From NCBI RefSeq assembly GCF_033118175.1, contig NC_083701.1, positions 11,985,501-12,049,500 of the forward strand: DNA of 64,000 nucleotides, given 5' to 3'. A program made the position numbers and the translations under genes. A model generated the notes under the pieces. That model was not told the origin of the DNA and ran no database searches. It was given only the letters and a program-made list of their open reading frames with translations. Shown here in pieces: positions 10,700 through 20,711 of this stretch; the first letter of the stretch is position 1, and every line of letters begins with the position of its first letter. Origin of the DNA: Dama dama. Its lineage: Eukaryota; Chordata; Mammalia; Artiodactyla; Cervidae.

Positions 10700-10957
10700 T
10701 TAAAAAAATGTTTGTTTATATATTATTTATTCAGCTGTGTCAGATCTTAGTTGTGGCATTCAGGGTCTTTTGTTGAGTTTCGTGAATCCTCTAGTTGGGG
10801 TGTGTGGGTTCCTAAGCACACAGGCTTCAGTAGTTGTTGCACATGGGTCCAGTTGCTCCACGGCATGGTGACCTTTGTTCCCAGGCCAGGGATCGAACCT
10901 GAGTTCCCCATACTGCATGGTGGATTCTTAACCGCTGAACCCCCAGGAAAGTCCCAG
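10700..10957 (-). mobile_element. CHR-1: CHR-type SINE, long form
   Basis: Reverse-oriented. It shows ttatttattcagctgtgtca, cacaggcttcagtagttgt, gttgctccacggcatggtg and gccagggatcgaacctgag, with the head at the right (ttcttaaccgctgaacccccaggaaagtccc). Confidence 0.85.
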
Positions 10958-12164
10958 GAGGATGCCTTCTAATATTCTTCTCTTTCAGATAGGGATGGGA
11001 AAGCCAGACGTGAGGTGTGCCTTTCCCTTGGTGTTGTGTAAGCAGTACTAATTGATCATAGAAATCTTTCCTTTTCAATCTGAATGGACTCTAAATATCT
11101 TTCCTGGCAACCATTATCCATCAGAGGCGGCATAAAGACTATTTTCCTTCTGGGTCCTATAGCCTTAAACATAAGAATTGTGTCTGGGACTTTGAGCTTT
11201 TGCTCTTCCTGCTCTTAGATTTAGAATATCCTCTCCCTTAGCTTGAAATTCTTTTCAACCTTCAAGACCCAAATGTGAATTTTTATGTGAAAGTTTCCAC
11301 ATTTTCTCTGCTTCCATATTCTTATTGTTAAGCCCTTGTATACTTTGTAGGTAGTGAGAGCTCTCTCCTTCTCTGATCCAAGAAGCCCTCACTGGTCTTA
11401 ACCAGGTCTCAACCAGCTTGGTAGGTCCAGTGACCAGCTCAATACTGGGATGCGTAAGTATGTACTAAATGCTTCTTAGGAACACGGGTTAGTGACACAT
11501 ATGACCATGTATGAGCAGCTATTTGATTTTCCTCTAGAAAAGCATCAATCTGTTCTCATTTTTTTTTTTTTTTGCCAGATTGGCAAATATGAACATTCAT
11601 TGAGAGAAGTGTCTCAGAAACTATCAAGAGACATTCCTTAAGCATGTCACCACTGTCTTTTCTGAAGGAGCTGGTTCCTCATGTAATTAAAATACCTTCT
11701 ATTTTTTCCCCTTCATATTCAAGAAATATTGGTCATTTTACTACATTAAGGCAGGAGAGATGTTTTGACTTATAAGAGATGGATAATCATCTTCCATTCT
11801 CCATCCAGCTAGGGAAAACTTCATAATACTTTGAGATGGATTTATCTTATGGTTCCATAAGTTTTTGTGCATTTGTGTGTGTGTATGCATGTTATATCTC
11901 AGTAAACTTTTGTTTTAGAAAATTCCATGAGAATTCATTTAAGAATTATAATATTTAGGTCCTGTTTGTGTGTTGTAGGAGATCCAATGAAGGTGAAGAC
12001 TTGCCTCAAGAGGCCTCAATGCCAAGACAAAACCAGAAATGTTAATAGGGGCTTATAAATTATGTTTCCTACAAATTATTTGTCCTCCTCTCCTAGCTGA
12101 CAAAATATGGCCTCCTAAGGCCATCAAGGAAATCAGTCCTTTTCCTCCAGCAAAATAGAATCAG
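10958..12164. other. Anonymous DNA with a weak L2-like patch
   Basis: Between about 11200 and 11345 the string tcaaccttcaagacccaaatg and nearby text resemble an L2 3' end. The remainder is unrecognised. A run of 15 T lies at about 11559-11573 and a short (GT)n near 11874. Confidence 0.4.
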
Positions 12165-12360
12165 GAGTTTGAAATAACAAGTCTTGAATTCAAGTTTGGG
12201 ACCAACAGCTTAATACCTGTATAATCTACAGTGACATACATAACTCTGCCCTGCCTTACTTTACTCACTATCAGCTTGTAATAACAGACACTTCCTTCAT
12301 AAGGCTGATACAAGGATTCGATGAGAAAGTGTTAAAAAAAGCTGCCTAGACTGGTGACTG
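12165..12360 (+). mobile_element. MIR: MIR relic
   Basis: The order gaattcaagtttgggacca, acctgtataatctacagtg, aaggctgatacaaggattcg and aaaaaaagctgcctagactgg follows the MIR body and tail. Highly diverged. Confidence 0.5.
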
Positions 12361-12846
12361 ACTTAAAGTAAGTCTGCCACAAGTTGGGTTCTTTACTCAT
12401 ATAGAGTTTTTGATAAGTTTGTAACATTTTGTGAAATTTAAAGTACTCAACAAACACTGTTTATTATTTATACCTATTTGATATAAAGGGACAAGGTTGA
12501 CTGCTAGGGTATGCTTTAAATAAATGACATTAATAGGTCTTTGTGGAGTTTTACTCAATTTAATAATTTAACAAGAAAGAGTGCAGAATAGATCCCTGGA
12601 AATCTTTTCCTTGTTTCTGCCAGTTATAATGCTATGTCTGATAGCTCTGTTCGTTTTAGAGCTGCCAAGGATTATTTCCAATACTGAAACATAAAGAGGA
12701 AGAGACTGCACAGTGTTACCTCGAAGTATTAGGAATTTAATTAGGCATGATTTGATGCTTTAAAATTTCTCTCACTAGAAAGGGTAAATAAAGACACTAA
12801 GAGGGATCAGAACTGAAGCAGGCAACTGTGTTATAAGGTAAGGTAG
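12361..12846. other. No gene or repeat recognised
   Basis: AT-rich anonymous sequence. Confidence 0.4.
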
Positions 12847-12855
12847 GAAATGCAA

Positions 12856-13085
12856 GGGCATCCCAGGCAGCACTAGTGGTAAAGAACCTACCTGCCAATG
12901 CAGGTAGACCTAAGAGACCTGGGTCAGATCCCTGGGTCAGGAAGTTCCCCTGGAGGAGGTCATGGCAGTCCACTCCAGTATTCTTGCCTGGAGAATCCCA
13001 TGGACAGAGAAGCCTGTTGAGCTACAGTCTATAGGGTTGCAAAGAGTCAGAAATGATTGAAGTGACTTAGCATGCATGCTTGCAT
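12856..13085 (+). mobile_element. Bov-tA: Bov-tA SINE
   Basis: Forward copy starting gggcatcccaggcagcacta. The B-box region is slightly expanded (12908-12932), followed by cactccagtattcttgcctg and the gaagtgacttagc tail. A 9-bp target-site duplication (gaaatgcaa) lies at 12847-12855 and 13086-13094. Confidence 0.93.
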
Positions 13086-13100
13086 GAAATGCAAAGTTCT

Positions 13101-13452
13101 TTTTTTAAAGTTAATTTTTATTGGAATAGAGTTGCTTTGCAGTGATGTGTTAGTTTCTACTGTACAGCAAAAAGAATCTGCGAGACATCTCTGCTGGACA
13201 TGTGTCCCCTCCCTGCTGGACTTCTTCCCATGCAGGTCACCTCAGTGCGTTAAGTAGAGTTCCCTGGGCTACGTGGTATGTTCTCACTATTTACCTGTTT
13301 TATACACAGTGTCAATAGTGTATATTATGTCAATCCCAATCTCCCAGTTCCTCCCACCTCACCACCCTTTCCCCTTGGTATCCACAGGGACCATCTTATT
13401 TGCAAAGCAAAATAGACACGCAGACGTAGAGAACAAATGTATGGATACCGCA
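13101..13452 (-). mobile_element. L1: Old L1 3'-UTR with inverted end
   Basis: Bases 13101-13388 read as reverse-complement L1 3' UTR (gttgctttgcagtgatgtgt, gttaagtagagttccctggg, gtcaatcccaatctcccag, ccttggtatccac). From 13389 to 13452 the same L1 family is read on the + strand (atcttatttgcaaagc to aaatgtatggatacc). Both pieces meet at the same L1 position, as expected from twin-primed insertion with 5' inversion. Target-site duplication unclear. Confidence 0.7.
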
Positions 13453-13465
13453 GGGTGTTTTGAAG

Positions 13466-13672
13466 TACGTGCTGAGTTGCTCAGCCGTGTCCGACTCTTC
13501 AGGACCTCATGCACTGTAGCCCTCAATGCTACTGTGTCCATGGGGTTCTCCAGGCAAGCATACTGGAGTGGGTTGCCATGCTCTCCTCCAGGGGACCTTC
13601 TCAATCCAGGGATCGAACCCAGTCTTCCACATTGCAGGCGGATTCTTTACCACCTGGTCCACCAGGGAGGCC
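13466..13672 (-). mobile_element. Bov-tA: Bov-tA SINE
   Basis: Reverse-oriented SINE: tgctgagttgctcagccgtg tail side, ggcaagcatactggagtggg body, gattctttaccacctggtcc then accagggaggcc head. It separates the inverted L1 piece on its left from another L1 scrap at 13808. Confidence 0.92.
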
Positions 13673-13807
13673 AAAATAACCAGATGGATGGGTTGTGACG
13701 TGGTGCTCCATGCTCCATTGCTAAGCCCATTTATGCTTTGAAGTGACATCATATTCACCTACCAGAAGACAAGAGGCATTTTGAACTCTCAAATCAGTTA
13801 GTCATTA

Positions 13808-13866
13808 ACTTCGCCCTTGGCATCTGTACATTTGTTCTCTATATTTATGTTCCTATTTCTGCTTCA
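13808..13866 (-). mobile_element. L1: L1 3'-UTR scrap
   Basis: Short string cccttggcatctgtacattt, then gttctctatatttatg and tatttctgcttcaaa, the same L1 3'-UTR segment as at 13370. Probably a separate or displaced remnant. Confidence 0.6.
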
Positions 13867-13974
13867 AATGAAAAATTCTAATCCTAAAATACAAGTGTAA
13901 AACAGGCTAGCTGATGTAACAAGCAGGCACGTGGTTTTGGAGTCTGTCACATGTTATGGAGGTACTTTCATTTT

Positions 13975-14125
13975 ATCTCACTTAATCTTCACAGCAATCC
14001 TGTGAGGTAGGTTTTAGCATCTTCATTTTGGAAGAGGCTCAGAGAAATGAATTGCTTTTTAGAATTCATGTAGTTAATGAGAGAGAAACTAAAATGCAAC
14101 CTCAGTTCCTCTGGATTTAGAGGGA
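13975..14125 (-). mobile_element. MIR: MIR relic
   Basis: Reverse MIR text: tcttcacagcaatcctgtga, ggtaggttttagcatcttca, gaagaggctcagagaaatga and atgtagttaatgagagag. One of the clearer MIR matches in the window. Confidence 0.75.
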
Positions 14126-14930
14126 CTTTGATCAAGATCTCAGTGACCCTCTGGGCTGCAGAGGATGGGCTCCAGAGGATGGACTCCAGCAGGCGTCCCC
14201 ACCTGTCCAGGTAAACCCAGAACACAGCACATCCCAGAGTCAAATACAATAGTGCTTTCACATCCAAACATTTGCCAGTAATTTCTTTCATGATGAATAG
14301 TCAAATCTGAAGTATGAAGCCCCATTGACATTTATTCTCTTCACTTGATTCTCATCTGAATCTCTGAAGCTAGCAGTGTGTGTGTGTTGTGGAGAAGAGG
14401 AGGAAAGTGGTGTATGCATGTATGTTTATATGTGCCCATATGTGTGTTTTGGGATGTAGGAATTGTGCGTGTGTGTGTGTGTTTCAGGGCATGAGCTTGG
14501 CAAATATGAACATGGGGGGGACAAGGGGTAAGTGAGAGAGGTTTGTGTTCCCATGAGTGGCAGATATTTTGTTCCTGATGTGGGAACTCTAAGAGGTTGT
14601 TGCTGCCTTACCCACCCCCACTGCAACACCTGTTCAAAAAATCTTAATGACCATTTGTCTCAGGAGTTGTAACTGAGAACCTTTAAGTCTGAGAAATTTT
14701 ATTGAACTTATAGGGCTTCTGAGAGGTAAAATGAGTAAACATGATGTCACTCTTTGATCCCTGTGACTGAGATGTAAGACTTGGGAAACTCAGCCATAGA
14801 AAATCATAAAAGAGGGGGACATTGCTTTTAATATGCACCAAAAGAATGCAAGGCTGGCATCTCCTAACCCAGAGGCCTCGCCACTGAAAATTGTGAACTT
14901 TCAGAGTCAACAAATTTGCTAAGGCCAGTT
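14126..14930. other. Anonymous DNA with short GT tracts
   Basis: Short (GT)n runs at about 14377-14389 and 14465-14483. No gene. The antisense open frame at 14426-14629 is carried by the GT tract and is not protein-like. Confidence 0.5.
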
Positions 14931-15440
14931 GTATTACTTTTTATGCATGCTGTGTAACAAATGACTGCAAACCTGTAGGCTTAAAAGAACAGCCATTTAT
15001 TATCCGTGGTTTCTGTGGCCCGGGGTCCAGGCACCACTTAACCTGGTCCTCTGTGCAGCTTCTCACAAGGTTGCAGTGAAGGTGTTGGCTGGGCTGCATT
15101 CTCATCTGAATCTTGGGGTCCTCTTCCGAGCTCATACAGGTTATTGACAGATTTCCATTCCTTTTGGTTGTCGGAGTGAGGTTCTCAACTCTTAGACTAG
15201 ACACCATCCCTCTTCACAGGCAGTTCCCAACCTGGCTGTTTGCTTCTTCAAGGTCAGCAGGAGAGGGTTTTTTCTGCTTTGAGTTTGTTCTTCCAGGGAA
15301 GACCTGGTCCTTCTTCTAAAGCTCACCTGATATCCTGGTAGGACTACTCAAGATAGTCTTCTCTTTGATTAACTTGAAGTCCGGAGATTAGAAACTTAAT
15401 TACCTCTACAAAATTCCATCTCCTTTACCACATTCTCTTA
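14931..15440. repeat. Probable ancient mammalian interspersed repeat, family not assigned
   Basis: The sequence tgctgtgtaacaaatgactg, aaaagaacagccatttatta, tctgtggcccggggtccagg and cacaaggttgcagtgaaggt follows a layout seen in old mammalian interspersed repeats. I cannot name the family with confidence. No coding content. Confidence 0.45.
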
Positions 15441-16211
15441 TTGAGAAGCAAGCCATAGACTCATTTGAAAACAGGAAATTACACATGAGTGTAGCTGTCA
15501 GGGAATGGAAATCTTAGAATTCTGTCAATGGGTTCCAAAACAAGGTGTACATGTTCAATTTGTACATGCCCAATCCGATGTTGTGGACAAGTGTGAGAAA
15601 CTGAATTTATGATTACTTTTTATTTCATCCATTTTAATTTTAATTTTTGTGTGATTTATGATGAATTTGACTCACTGGAAAAACAGTAGCTGTATCTATA
15701 TCCATCTATCTATATATATAATCTGTAGCTGTATCTTTTGAAAGGTGATTTTTATTTTCTGAAGGAGAAAACAGTGAAAACTTTTAGAGGCTGCTGACTT
15801 GTGTGAGCAGCCCTGTGTGGCCTTGTTTTTTAGTTTTGAAAACTGACAGGTCAGACCAGGTATATCTATATTAAGGGCATAACAGCTATTAGTTATTTCT
15901 TTTCTTGAATTTTAGTATGCCTTGCAATTTTTGTTGCAAACCAGACATGGTGTTTTGGGCAATAGGTCTTGAGTGTGAAGCTTTGTGTTAGTCTGGTGAG
16001 GAGCTGAGCTGTGTTGTGACGCAGCTGCAGGTGTTAGAGACTTCCAGTTCCTGAAGGAAGCCCTTGTTTGTCACCTGTCTTGTCTTTGAGCTTCCCTAAG
16101 AACCTGTCATCTGATAGAATCTGATTCTTGCAGCTCTTTCAGCTGTCATTTGCAGTTATTATGCAGGAGCCCTGTTATGGGGGTGAGTGAGGTGTGGGGA
16201 GCAGAGTGCTA
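15441..16211. other. No gene or repeat recognised
   Basis: Anonymous DNA with a small tatcta-type simple repeat at about 15694-15722. Confidence 0.45.
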
Positions 16212-16295
16212 TATTGGGTTGGCCAAAAATTTCATTCAGGGTTTTTACCAAGATGTTGCAGAAAAACCCAAAGGAACTTTTTGGCCAGCTCAGTA
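16212..16295. mobile_element. Mariner-type MITE
   Basis: An 84-bp near-palindrome between TA dinucleotides. The left end tattgggttggccaaaaa pairs with the right end tttttggccagctcagta, around a centre near agatgttgc. Non-autonomous mariner derivative with no transposase frame. The transcript would fold into one long hairpin. Confidence 0.9.
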
Positions 16296-16949
16296 CAATC
16301 TTATGATTAAAGATCAGTCTCATCGAGAGCCTGTCCCTTCAGGCTGTGACCTTATCTTCCTTCTCCCCATATTTAGGTGACACAGGAAGTCTAGAGGAGG
16401 CTGGAGGCAGAGAAATGACTTCCTTCAGGAGGGTTAAAGCTCTGGTCACATCTTCCCTAGGAGAGTAGGTTTCTGTTATGGAGAAAGTTCTGAGCATATT
16501 TTACAATGTTTCCTCTTCACTCTGCCAGAGACTCAGGGGGAGTCCTTGATTCTTCACCCTGAGAAAGAACCTGGTGTGTTTCCTAGAGGTAAGGCCCATG
16601 AAAACAAGGACCTTTCTAAGACTGTGGTCCCCAGAAATTTCTCACTATTGAAATAGTCCACACTCAGACTCCAGTGATCCACCAGAACTCCCATTGAAAT
16701 GTTCCTACCAGTTTATAGTTTTATGAGCTTCTGCACCAGGTAAGGTGATGTTGTCTGTGAGTCTAGATTTGTCTGTCTGTCCAGATGTTGAAAGTGGCAG
16801 TTTGCCCTATGACCTGCACCCTCTGATGGGTCCAAGAAAAGTCATAGATTTTTAGATGGTTCAGCTTTTTCTTGCTGTAAGGATTAGAATGGTGGAGTGG
16901 AAACCATTCGTTTTGTTTCTTTTCTTCTCTATTTTTCTCACATAACATG
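16296..16949. other. No gene or repeat recognised
   Basis: Anonymous sequence. A 61-codon frame at 16763-16948 (-) has no recognisable domain. Confidence 0.4.
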
Positions 16950-17120
16950 GAAATAAATCTGGAGCCAAAGAAATCTAGGTTTGGCTTCCATCTCCACCCC
17001 TTATTTACTTTCTAACCTTGAAAAGTAATGTCATTCTTAGGATTGTGTGAGGTTTACATGCAGATATGTAGGTAAGCATGAGGCCTAGGATCTGGTCCTA
17101 AATGTTCACTAGTGACTGCT
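16950..17120 (+). mobile_element. MIR: MIR relic
   Basis: Ordered MIR text: ctggagccaaagaaatctag, tccaccccttatttactttc, taaccttgaaaagtaatg, ggattgtgtgaggtttacat and aagcatgaggcctaggatct. Confidence 0.65.
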
Positions 17121-17199
17121 GCAAGGGGCCTCAAGGCTCATCTATTCCAAATCTCCACCTCATACTTGGATTTCCTCAATATTATCCCAGCTAAAAGGC

Positions 17200-17311
17200 T
17201 GCCTGCATGCTAAGTCACTTCAGTCGTGTCTGATCTTTGCGACTCTATGGAATGTAGCCTAGCAGACTTCTCTGTCCATGGGATTCTCCAGGCAAGAATA
17301 CACGTGGGTTG
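17200..17311 (-). mobile_element. Bov-tA: Bov-tA SINE, truncated
   Basis: Only the tail half remains: gctaagtcacttcagtcgtg through gattctccaggcaagaatac, ending near 17311. The tRNA-like head is missing. Confidence 0.88.
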
Positions 17312-17644
17312 TGATTTCTTTCTCTGCTTGAAAAATCTTCAATGACATGGGAATTACTAGCTTCCAGAGAACCTCTGGATAATACCAGAGGACCAGTATG
17401 CATCAGAATGCAATGTGAGATCTGCAGATCATGTTCCCAGGGCTGGGGTTAGGCATGATAGGAAGTAAGATTCTTCTCACTAGGCAGGTTGAGGGGAGTT
17501 TATAAAGAATTTAAGCTGCATTTTGAGGAAGAGATAATCTTCCAACCTTTGCTCATGAGGCTGAACGACATTTGGGAGAAGGAAGAGAATGATAGAAAAG
17601 AACCTGGAAATGAGGGAAGAACCTGGAATGAGTGGAAGAGGAGG
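17312..17644. other. No gene or repeat recognised
   Basis: Anonymous, purine-rich toward 17560-17645. Confidence 0.4.
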
Positions 17645-17647
17645 GAA

Positions 17648-17831
17648 AGTGGAAGTCACTCAGTCGAGTCTGACTCTTTGTGACCCCATGGGCTTGTCCA
17701 TGGAATTCCCCAGGCCAGAATACTGGAGTGGTTAGCCTTTCCCTTCTCCAGGGGATCTTCCCAACCAAGGGATCGAAACCAGGTCTCCCACACTGCAGGT
17801 GGATTCTTTACGAGCTGAGTCACAAGCAGGG
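17648..17831 (-). mobile_element. Bov-tA: Bov-tA SINE
   Basis: Reverse-oriented: agtggaagtcactcagtcga tail, ccagaatactggagtggtta body, ggattctttacgagctgagt head. A short GA-rich duplication (ggaagag) may be its target site but is too low-complexity to be certain. Confidence 0.92.
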
Positions 17832-18321
17832 AGGAAGAGCCCTAACTGCTGAGAGAGGAATGAATGACTACAGGATTATGTATGTTTTGGGTTCCCAACG
17901 AGAAGACCTAAGGACAGGTTGCTTTGACATTCATTCCCATCAGTTAGTTTGAAATTAGAAATATTTATTTATGGTTTGGTCTGAAAATATTCTGTGTTGC
18001 TGCCACATCCTGTGGCAGACACTCTTAGCTGATTATCTGTGACCTCATTTCTTGCTAACAAAAGTGTGGTTTCGTATGGAATAGAAATTGCTCCAAGCCA
18101 TGCAGTGGGTCATCACTGGCCTAAGACTAAGCCGGTCATGAAGACCCTGACCTCCCAGTGTCCCCAGTGACACTTGCAGTTAGATTCCACATGAAACAGT
18201 CTAGCAGGAGGTATCAGGAGACGTTGACTTCCATAAAACTTCTGATTTCCGAACAAATAATGCACAGGTTCCTGTCACTGTTCTTCTGCCACTTCTCTCT
18301 ACTTAGAAGGAGGATCTGATG
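17832..18321. other. No gene or repeat recognised
   Basis: Anonymous sequence between a SINE and a BovB 3' end. Confidence 0.4.
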
Positions 18322-18699
18322 CTTCAGTTTGGTTTAGTCCCTCAGTCATGTCTGACTCTGTAACCTAATGGACCACAGCATGCCAGGCCTCCCTGTCCAT
18401 AACCAACTCCCGGAGCTTACTCAAACTCATGTCCATCGAGTCGGTGATGCCATCCAACCATCTCATCTTCTGTCGTCCCCTTCTCCTCCTGCCTTCAATC
18501 TTGCCCAGTGTCAGGGTCTTTTCCAGTGAGTCAGTTCTTCACATCAAATGGCCAAAATATTGGAGTTTCAGCTTCAGCATCAGTCCTTCCAGTGAATATT
18601 CAGGACTGATTTCCTTGAGGATTGACTGGTTTGATCTCCTTGCAGTCCAAGTGATTCTCAGGAGCCTTCTCCAACACCACAGTTCAAAAGCATCAATTC
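18322..18699 (-). mobile_element. BovB: BovB LINE, 3' part (left of inserted L1)
   Basis: Reverse complement of the BovB 3' end: cagtttggtttagtccctca, catgccaggcctccctgtcc, tgccatccaaccatctcatc, aatattggagtttcagctt and ccaacaccacagttcaaaa. The element is cut by an L1 and resumes at 18927. Its 3' end shares sequence with the tail half of Bov-tA SINEs, which fits the known reliance of those SINEs on BovB. Confidence 0.95.
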
Positions 18700-18926
18700 A
18701 TGAGACAGGGTGCTCAGAGCTGGTACACTGGGATGACCCTGAAGGGTGGGATGGGGAGGGAAGGGGGAGGGGGGTTCAGGATGGGGAACACATGTACACC
18801 CATGGCTGATTCATGTCAATGTATGGCAAAAACCACTACAGTATTGTAAAGTAATTGGCCTCCAATTAAAATAAATAAATTAAAAAAAAGAAAGAAAATG
18901 AGCCAGTTGGGGAGTTAAAAAAAATG
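18700..18926 (+). mobile_element. L1: 5'-truncated L1 inserted in BovB
   Basis: Only the L1 3' UTR end is present (gtgctcagagctggtacact, ccatggctgattcatgtcaa, gtaattggcctccaattaaa) followed by an A-rich tail broken by AAAT units. Target-site duplication gcatcaattc lies at 18690-18699 and 18927-18936. Orientation is opposite to the host BovB. Confidence 0.95.
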
Positions 18927-19830
18927 GCATCAATTCTTCAGCACTCAGCTTTCTTTAGAGTCCAACTCTCACGTCTGTACATGACCACTGGAAAAGCCAG
19001 AGCTTTGACTAGATGGACCTTTGTTGGCAAAGTGATGTCTCTGCTTTTCAATATGCTGCCTAGGTTGGTCATAGCTTTTCTTCTAAGGAGCAAGTGTCTT
19101 TTAATTTCATGGCTGCAGTCACCATCTACAGTGATTTTAGACCTCAAGAAAATGAAGTCTGTCACTGTTTCCATTGTTTCCCTATCTGTTTGCTATGAAG
19201 TGATGAGACTGGATGCCATGATCTTAGTTTTCTGAATATTGAGTTTTAAGCCAACTTTTTCACTCTCCTCTTTCACTTTCATCAAGAGGCTCTTTAGCTG
19301 TTCTTCGCTTTCTGCCCTAAGGGTGGTGTCATCTGCATATCGGAGGTTATTGATATTTCTCCCAGCAATCTTGATTCCAGCTTGTGCTTCATCCAGCCCA
19401 GCATTTCTCATGATGTACTCTGCATATAAGTTAAATAAGCAGGGTGACAATATACATACAGCCTTGATGTACTCCTTTTCCTATTTGGAACCAGTCTGTT
19501 GGTCCATGTCCAGTTCTAACTGTTGCTTCTTGACTTGCATACAGATTTCTCAGGAGCAGGTCAGGTGGTCTGGTATTCCCATCTCTTGAAGAATTTTCCA
19601 GTTTGTTGTGATCCATGCAGTCAAAGGCTTTGGCATAGTCAATAAAGCAGAAATAGATGTTTTTTCTGGAATTTTCTTGCCTTTTCAATGATCCAGTGGA
19701 TGTTGGCAATTTGATCTCTGGTTCCTCTGCCTTTTCCAAAACCATCTTGAACATCTGAAGTTAACGGTTCATGTATTGCTGAAGCCTGGCTTGGAGGATT
19801 TTAAGCATTACTTTTCTAGCGTGAGATGGT
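18927..19830 (-). mobile_element. BovB: BovB LINE, continued (right of inserted L1), 5'-truncated
   Basis: Continues the BovB copy from 18699 without loss and carries reverse-transcriptase and downstream coding text on the - strand. It breaks off near 19830, so the endonuclease part and the 5' end are absent. Confidence 0.95.
18938..19754 (-). pseudogene. BovB ORF2 remnant (reverse transcriptase and C-terminal part)
   Basis: Three frame-broken pieces on the - strand make up part of a BovB (RTE-clade) reverse transcriptase. At 19431-19754 the text includes the DYAKAFDCMDH block with the first catalytic Asp, and a GVHQGC variant of the conserved GVRQGC block. At 19193-19450 the YADD catalytic box (RYADDTTLRAE) is intact, followed by LKLNIQKTKIM. 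At 18938-19174 the connecting and C-terminal part reads KSRDITLPTKV and ESWTLKKAEC. The frame changes between the pieces, and the N-terminal endonuclease is missing because the copy is 5' truncated. In life this enzyme copied BovB and Bov-tA RNA at nicked chromosomal DNA. This copy cannot make a working enzyme. Confidence 0.92.
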
Positions 19831-19991
19831 GTTAAATACGAGATGGATGGGGGCAGAGGGAGAGAGGATGAAGACAAGCTACTGACACTCATTGGGAAGC
19901 ATGACTTATTAGACAACAACTTAACTAAAGACCTTAGTGTAGAGTTCATCCCTAGGGTGGTACCAGCATATAGGCTTTTCTAGATAATCAT

Positions 19992-20006
19992 GATAGAAGA
20001 CTTTTA
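19992..20006. repeat. Left target-site duplication of U6-L1 chimera
   Basis: gatagaagactttta, identical to 20712-20726. It abuts the T-rich (poly-A) end of the L1 part. Confidence 0.95.
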
Positions 20007-20604
20007 TTTTTTTTCCATTTATTTTTATTAGTTGGAGGCTAATTACTTTACAATATTGTAGTGGTTGTTGCCATGCATTGACATGAATAAGCCATGGATT
20101 TACATGTGTTCCCCATCCCGATCCCCTCTCCCACCTCCCTCTCCACCTAATCCCTCTGGGTCGTCCCAGTGCGTCAGCCCCGAGCACTTGTCTCATGCAT
20201 CCAACCTGGGCTGGTGATCTGTTTCACTCTTGATAATATACATGTTTCGATGCTGTTCTCTCAAAACATCCCACCCTCACCTTCTCCCACAGAGTCCAAA
20301 AGTCTGTTCTGTACATCTGTGTCTCTTTTTCTGTTTTGCATATAGGGTTATCATTACCATCTTTCTAAATTCCATATATATATGTTAGTATACTGTATTG
20401 GTCTTTATCTTTCTGGCTTACTTCACTCTGTATAATGGGCTCCAGTTTCATCCGTCTCGTTAGAACTGATTCAAATGAATTCTTTTTAATGGCTGAGTAA
20501 TATTCCATGGTGTATATGTACCACATCTTCCTTATCTGTTCATCTGCTGATGGGCATCTAGGTTGCTTCCATGTCCTGGCTATTATAAACAGTGCTGTGA
20601 TGAA
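20007..20604 (-). mobile_element. L1: L1 3' part of a U6-L1 chimeric retrocopy
   Basis: Reverse-oriented L1-BT-type 3' end. From the left: T-rich tail, ttattagttggaggctaatt, the 3' UTR, then the ORF2 C-terminus (- strand text YTMEYYSAIKKNSF and SEVSQKDKDQY, stop at 20365-20367). L1 similarity runs to gatgaa at about 20598-20604 and then changes to U6 sequence. In the L1 copy at 21073-23040 the same place continues into cattggggtgcac, so the switch is abrupt. Confidence 0.95.
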
Positions 20605-20711
20605 AAAAATATGGAACACTTCACGAATTGGCGTGTCATCCTTGCGCAGGGGCCATGCTAATCTTCTCTGTATCATTCCAATTTTAGTATATGTGCTGCT
20701 GAAGCGAGCAC
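20605..20711 (-). pseudogene. RNU6 pseudogene: U6 snRNA retrocopy fused to L1
   Basis: On the - strand a U6 small nuclear RNA copy starts GTGCTCGCTTC at 20711 and ends in CCATA plus a T run near 20603-20609. Compared with the U6 sequence as I know it there are only four substitutions in about 107 nt, three of them at CpG positions. The 5' end is complete and directly abuts the right target-site duplication. The 3' T run runs straight into L1 sequence, so both parts were inserted as one cDNA. U6 is the spliceosomal RNA made by RNA polymerase III. This copy has no recognisable proximal sequence element upstream, so I call it a pseudogene. Confidence 0.95.

Noticed and set aside
20605..20711. 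Functional U6 snRNA gene
   Set aside because: It is fused to L1 and bracketed by target-site duplications, has four substitutions, and shows no recognisable upstream proximal sequence element.
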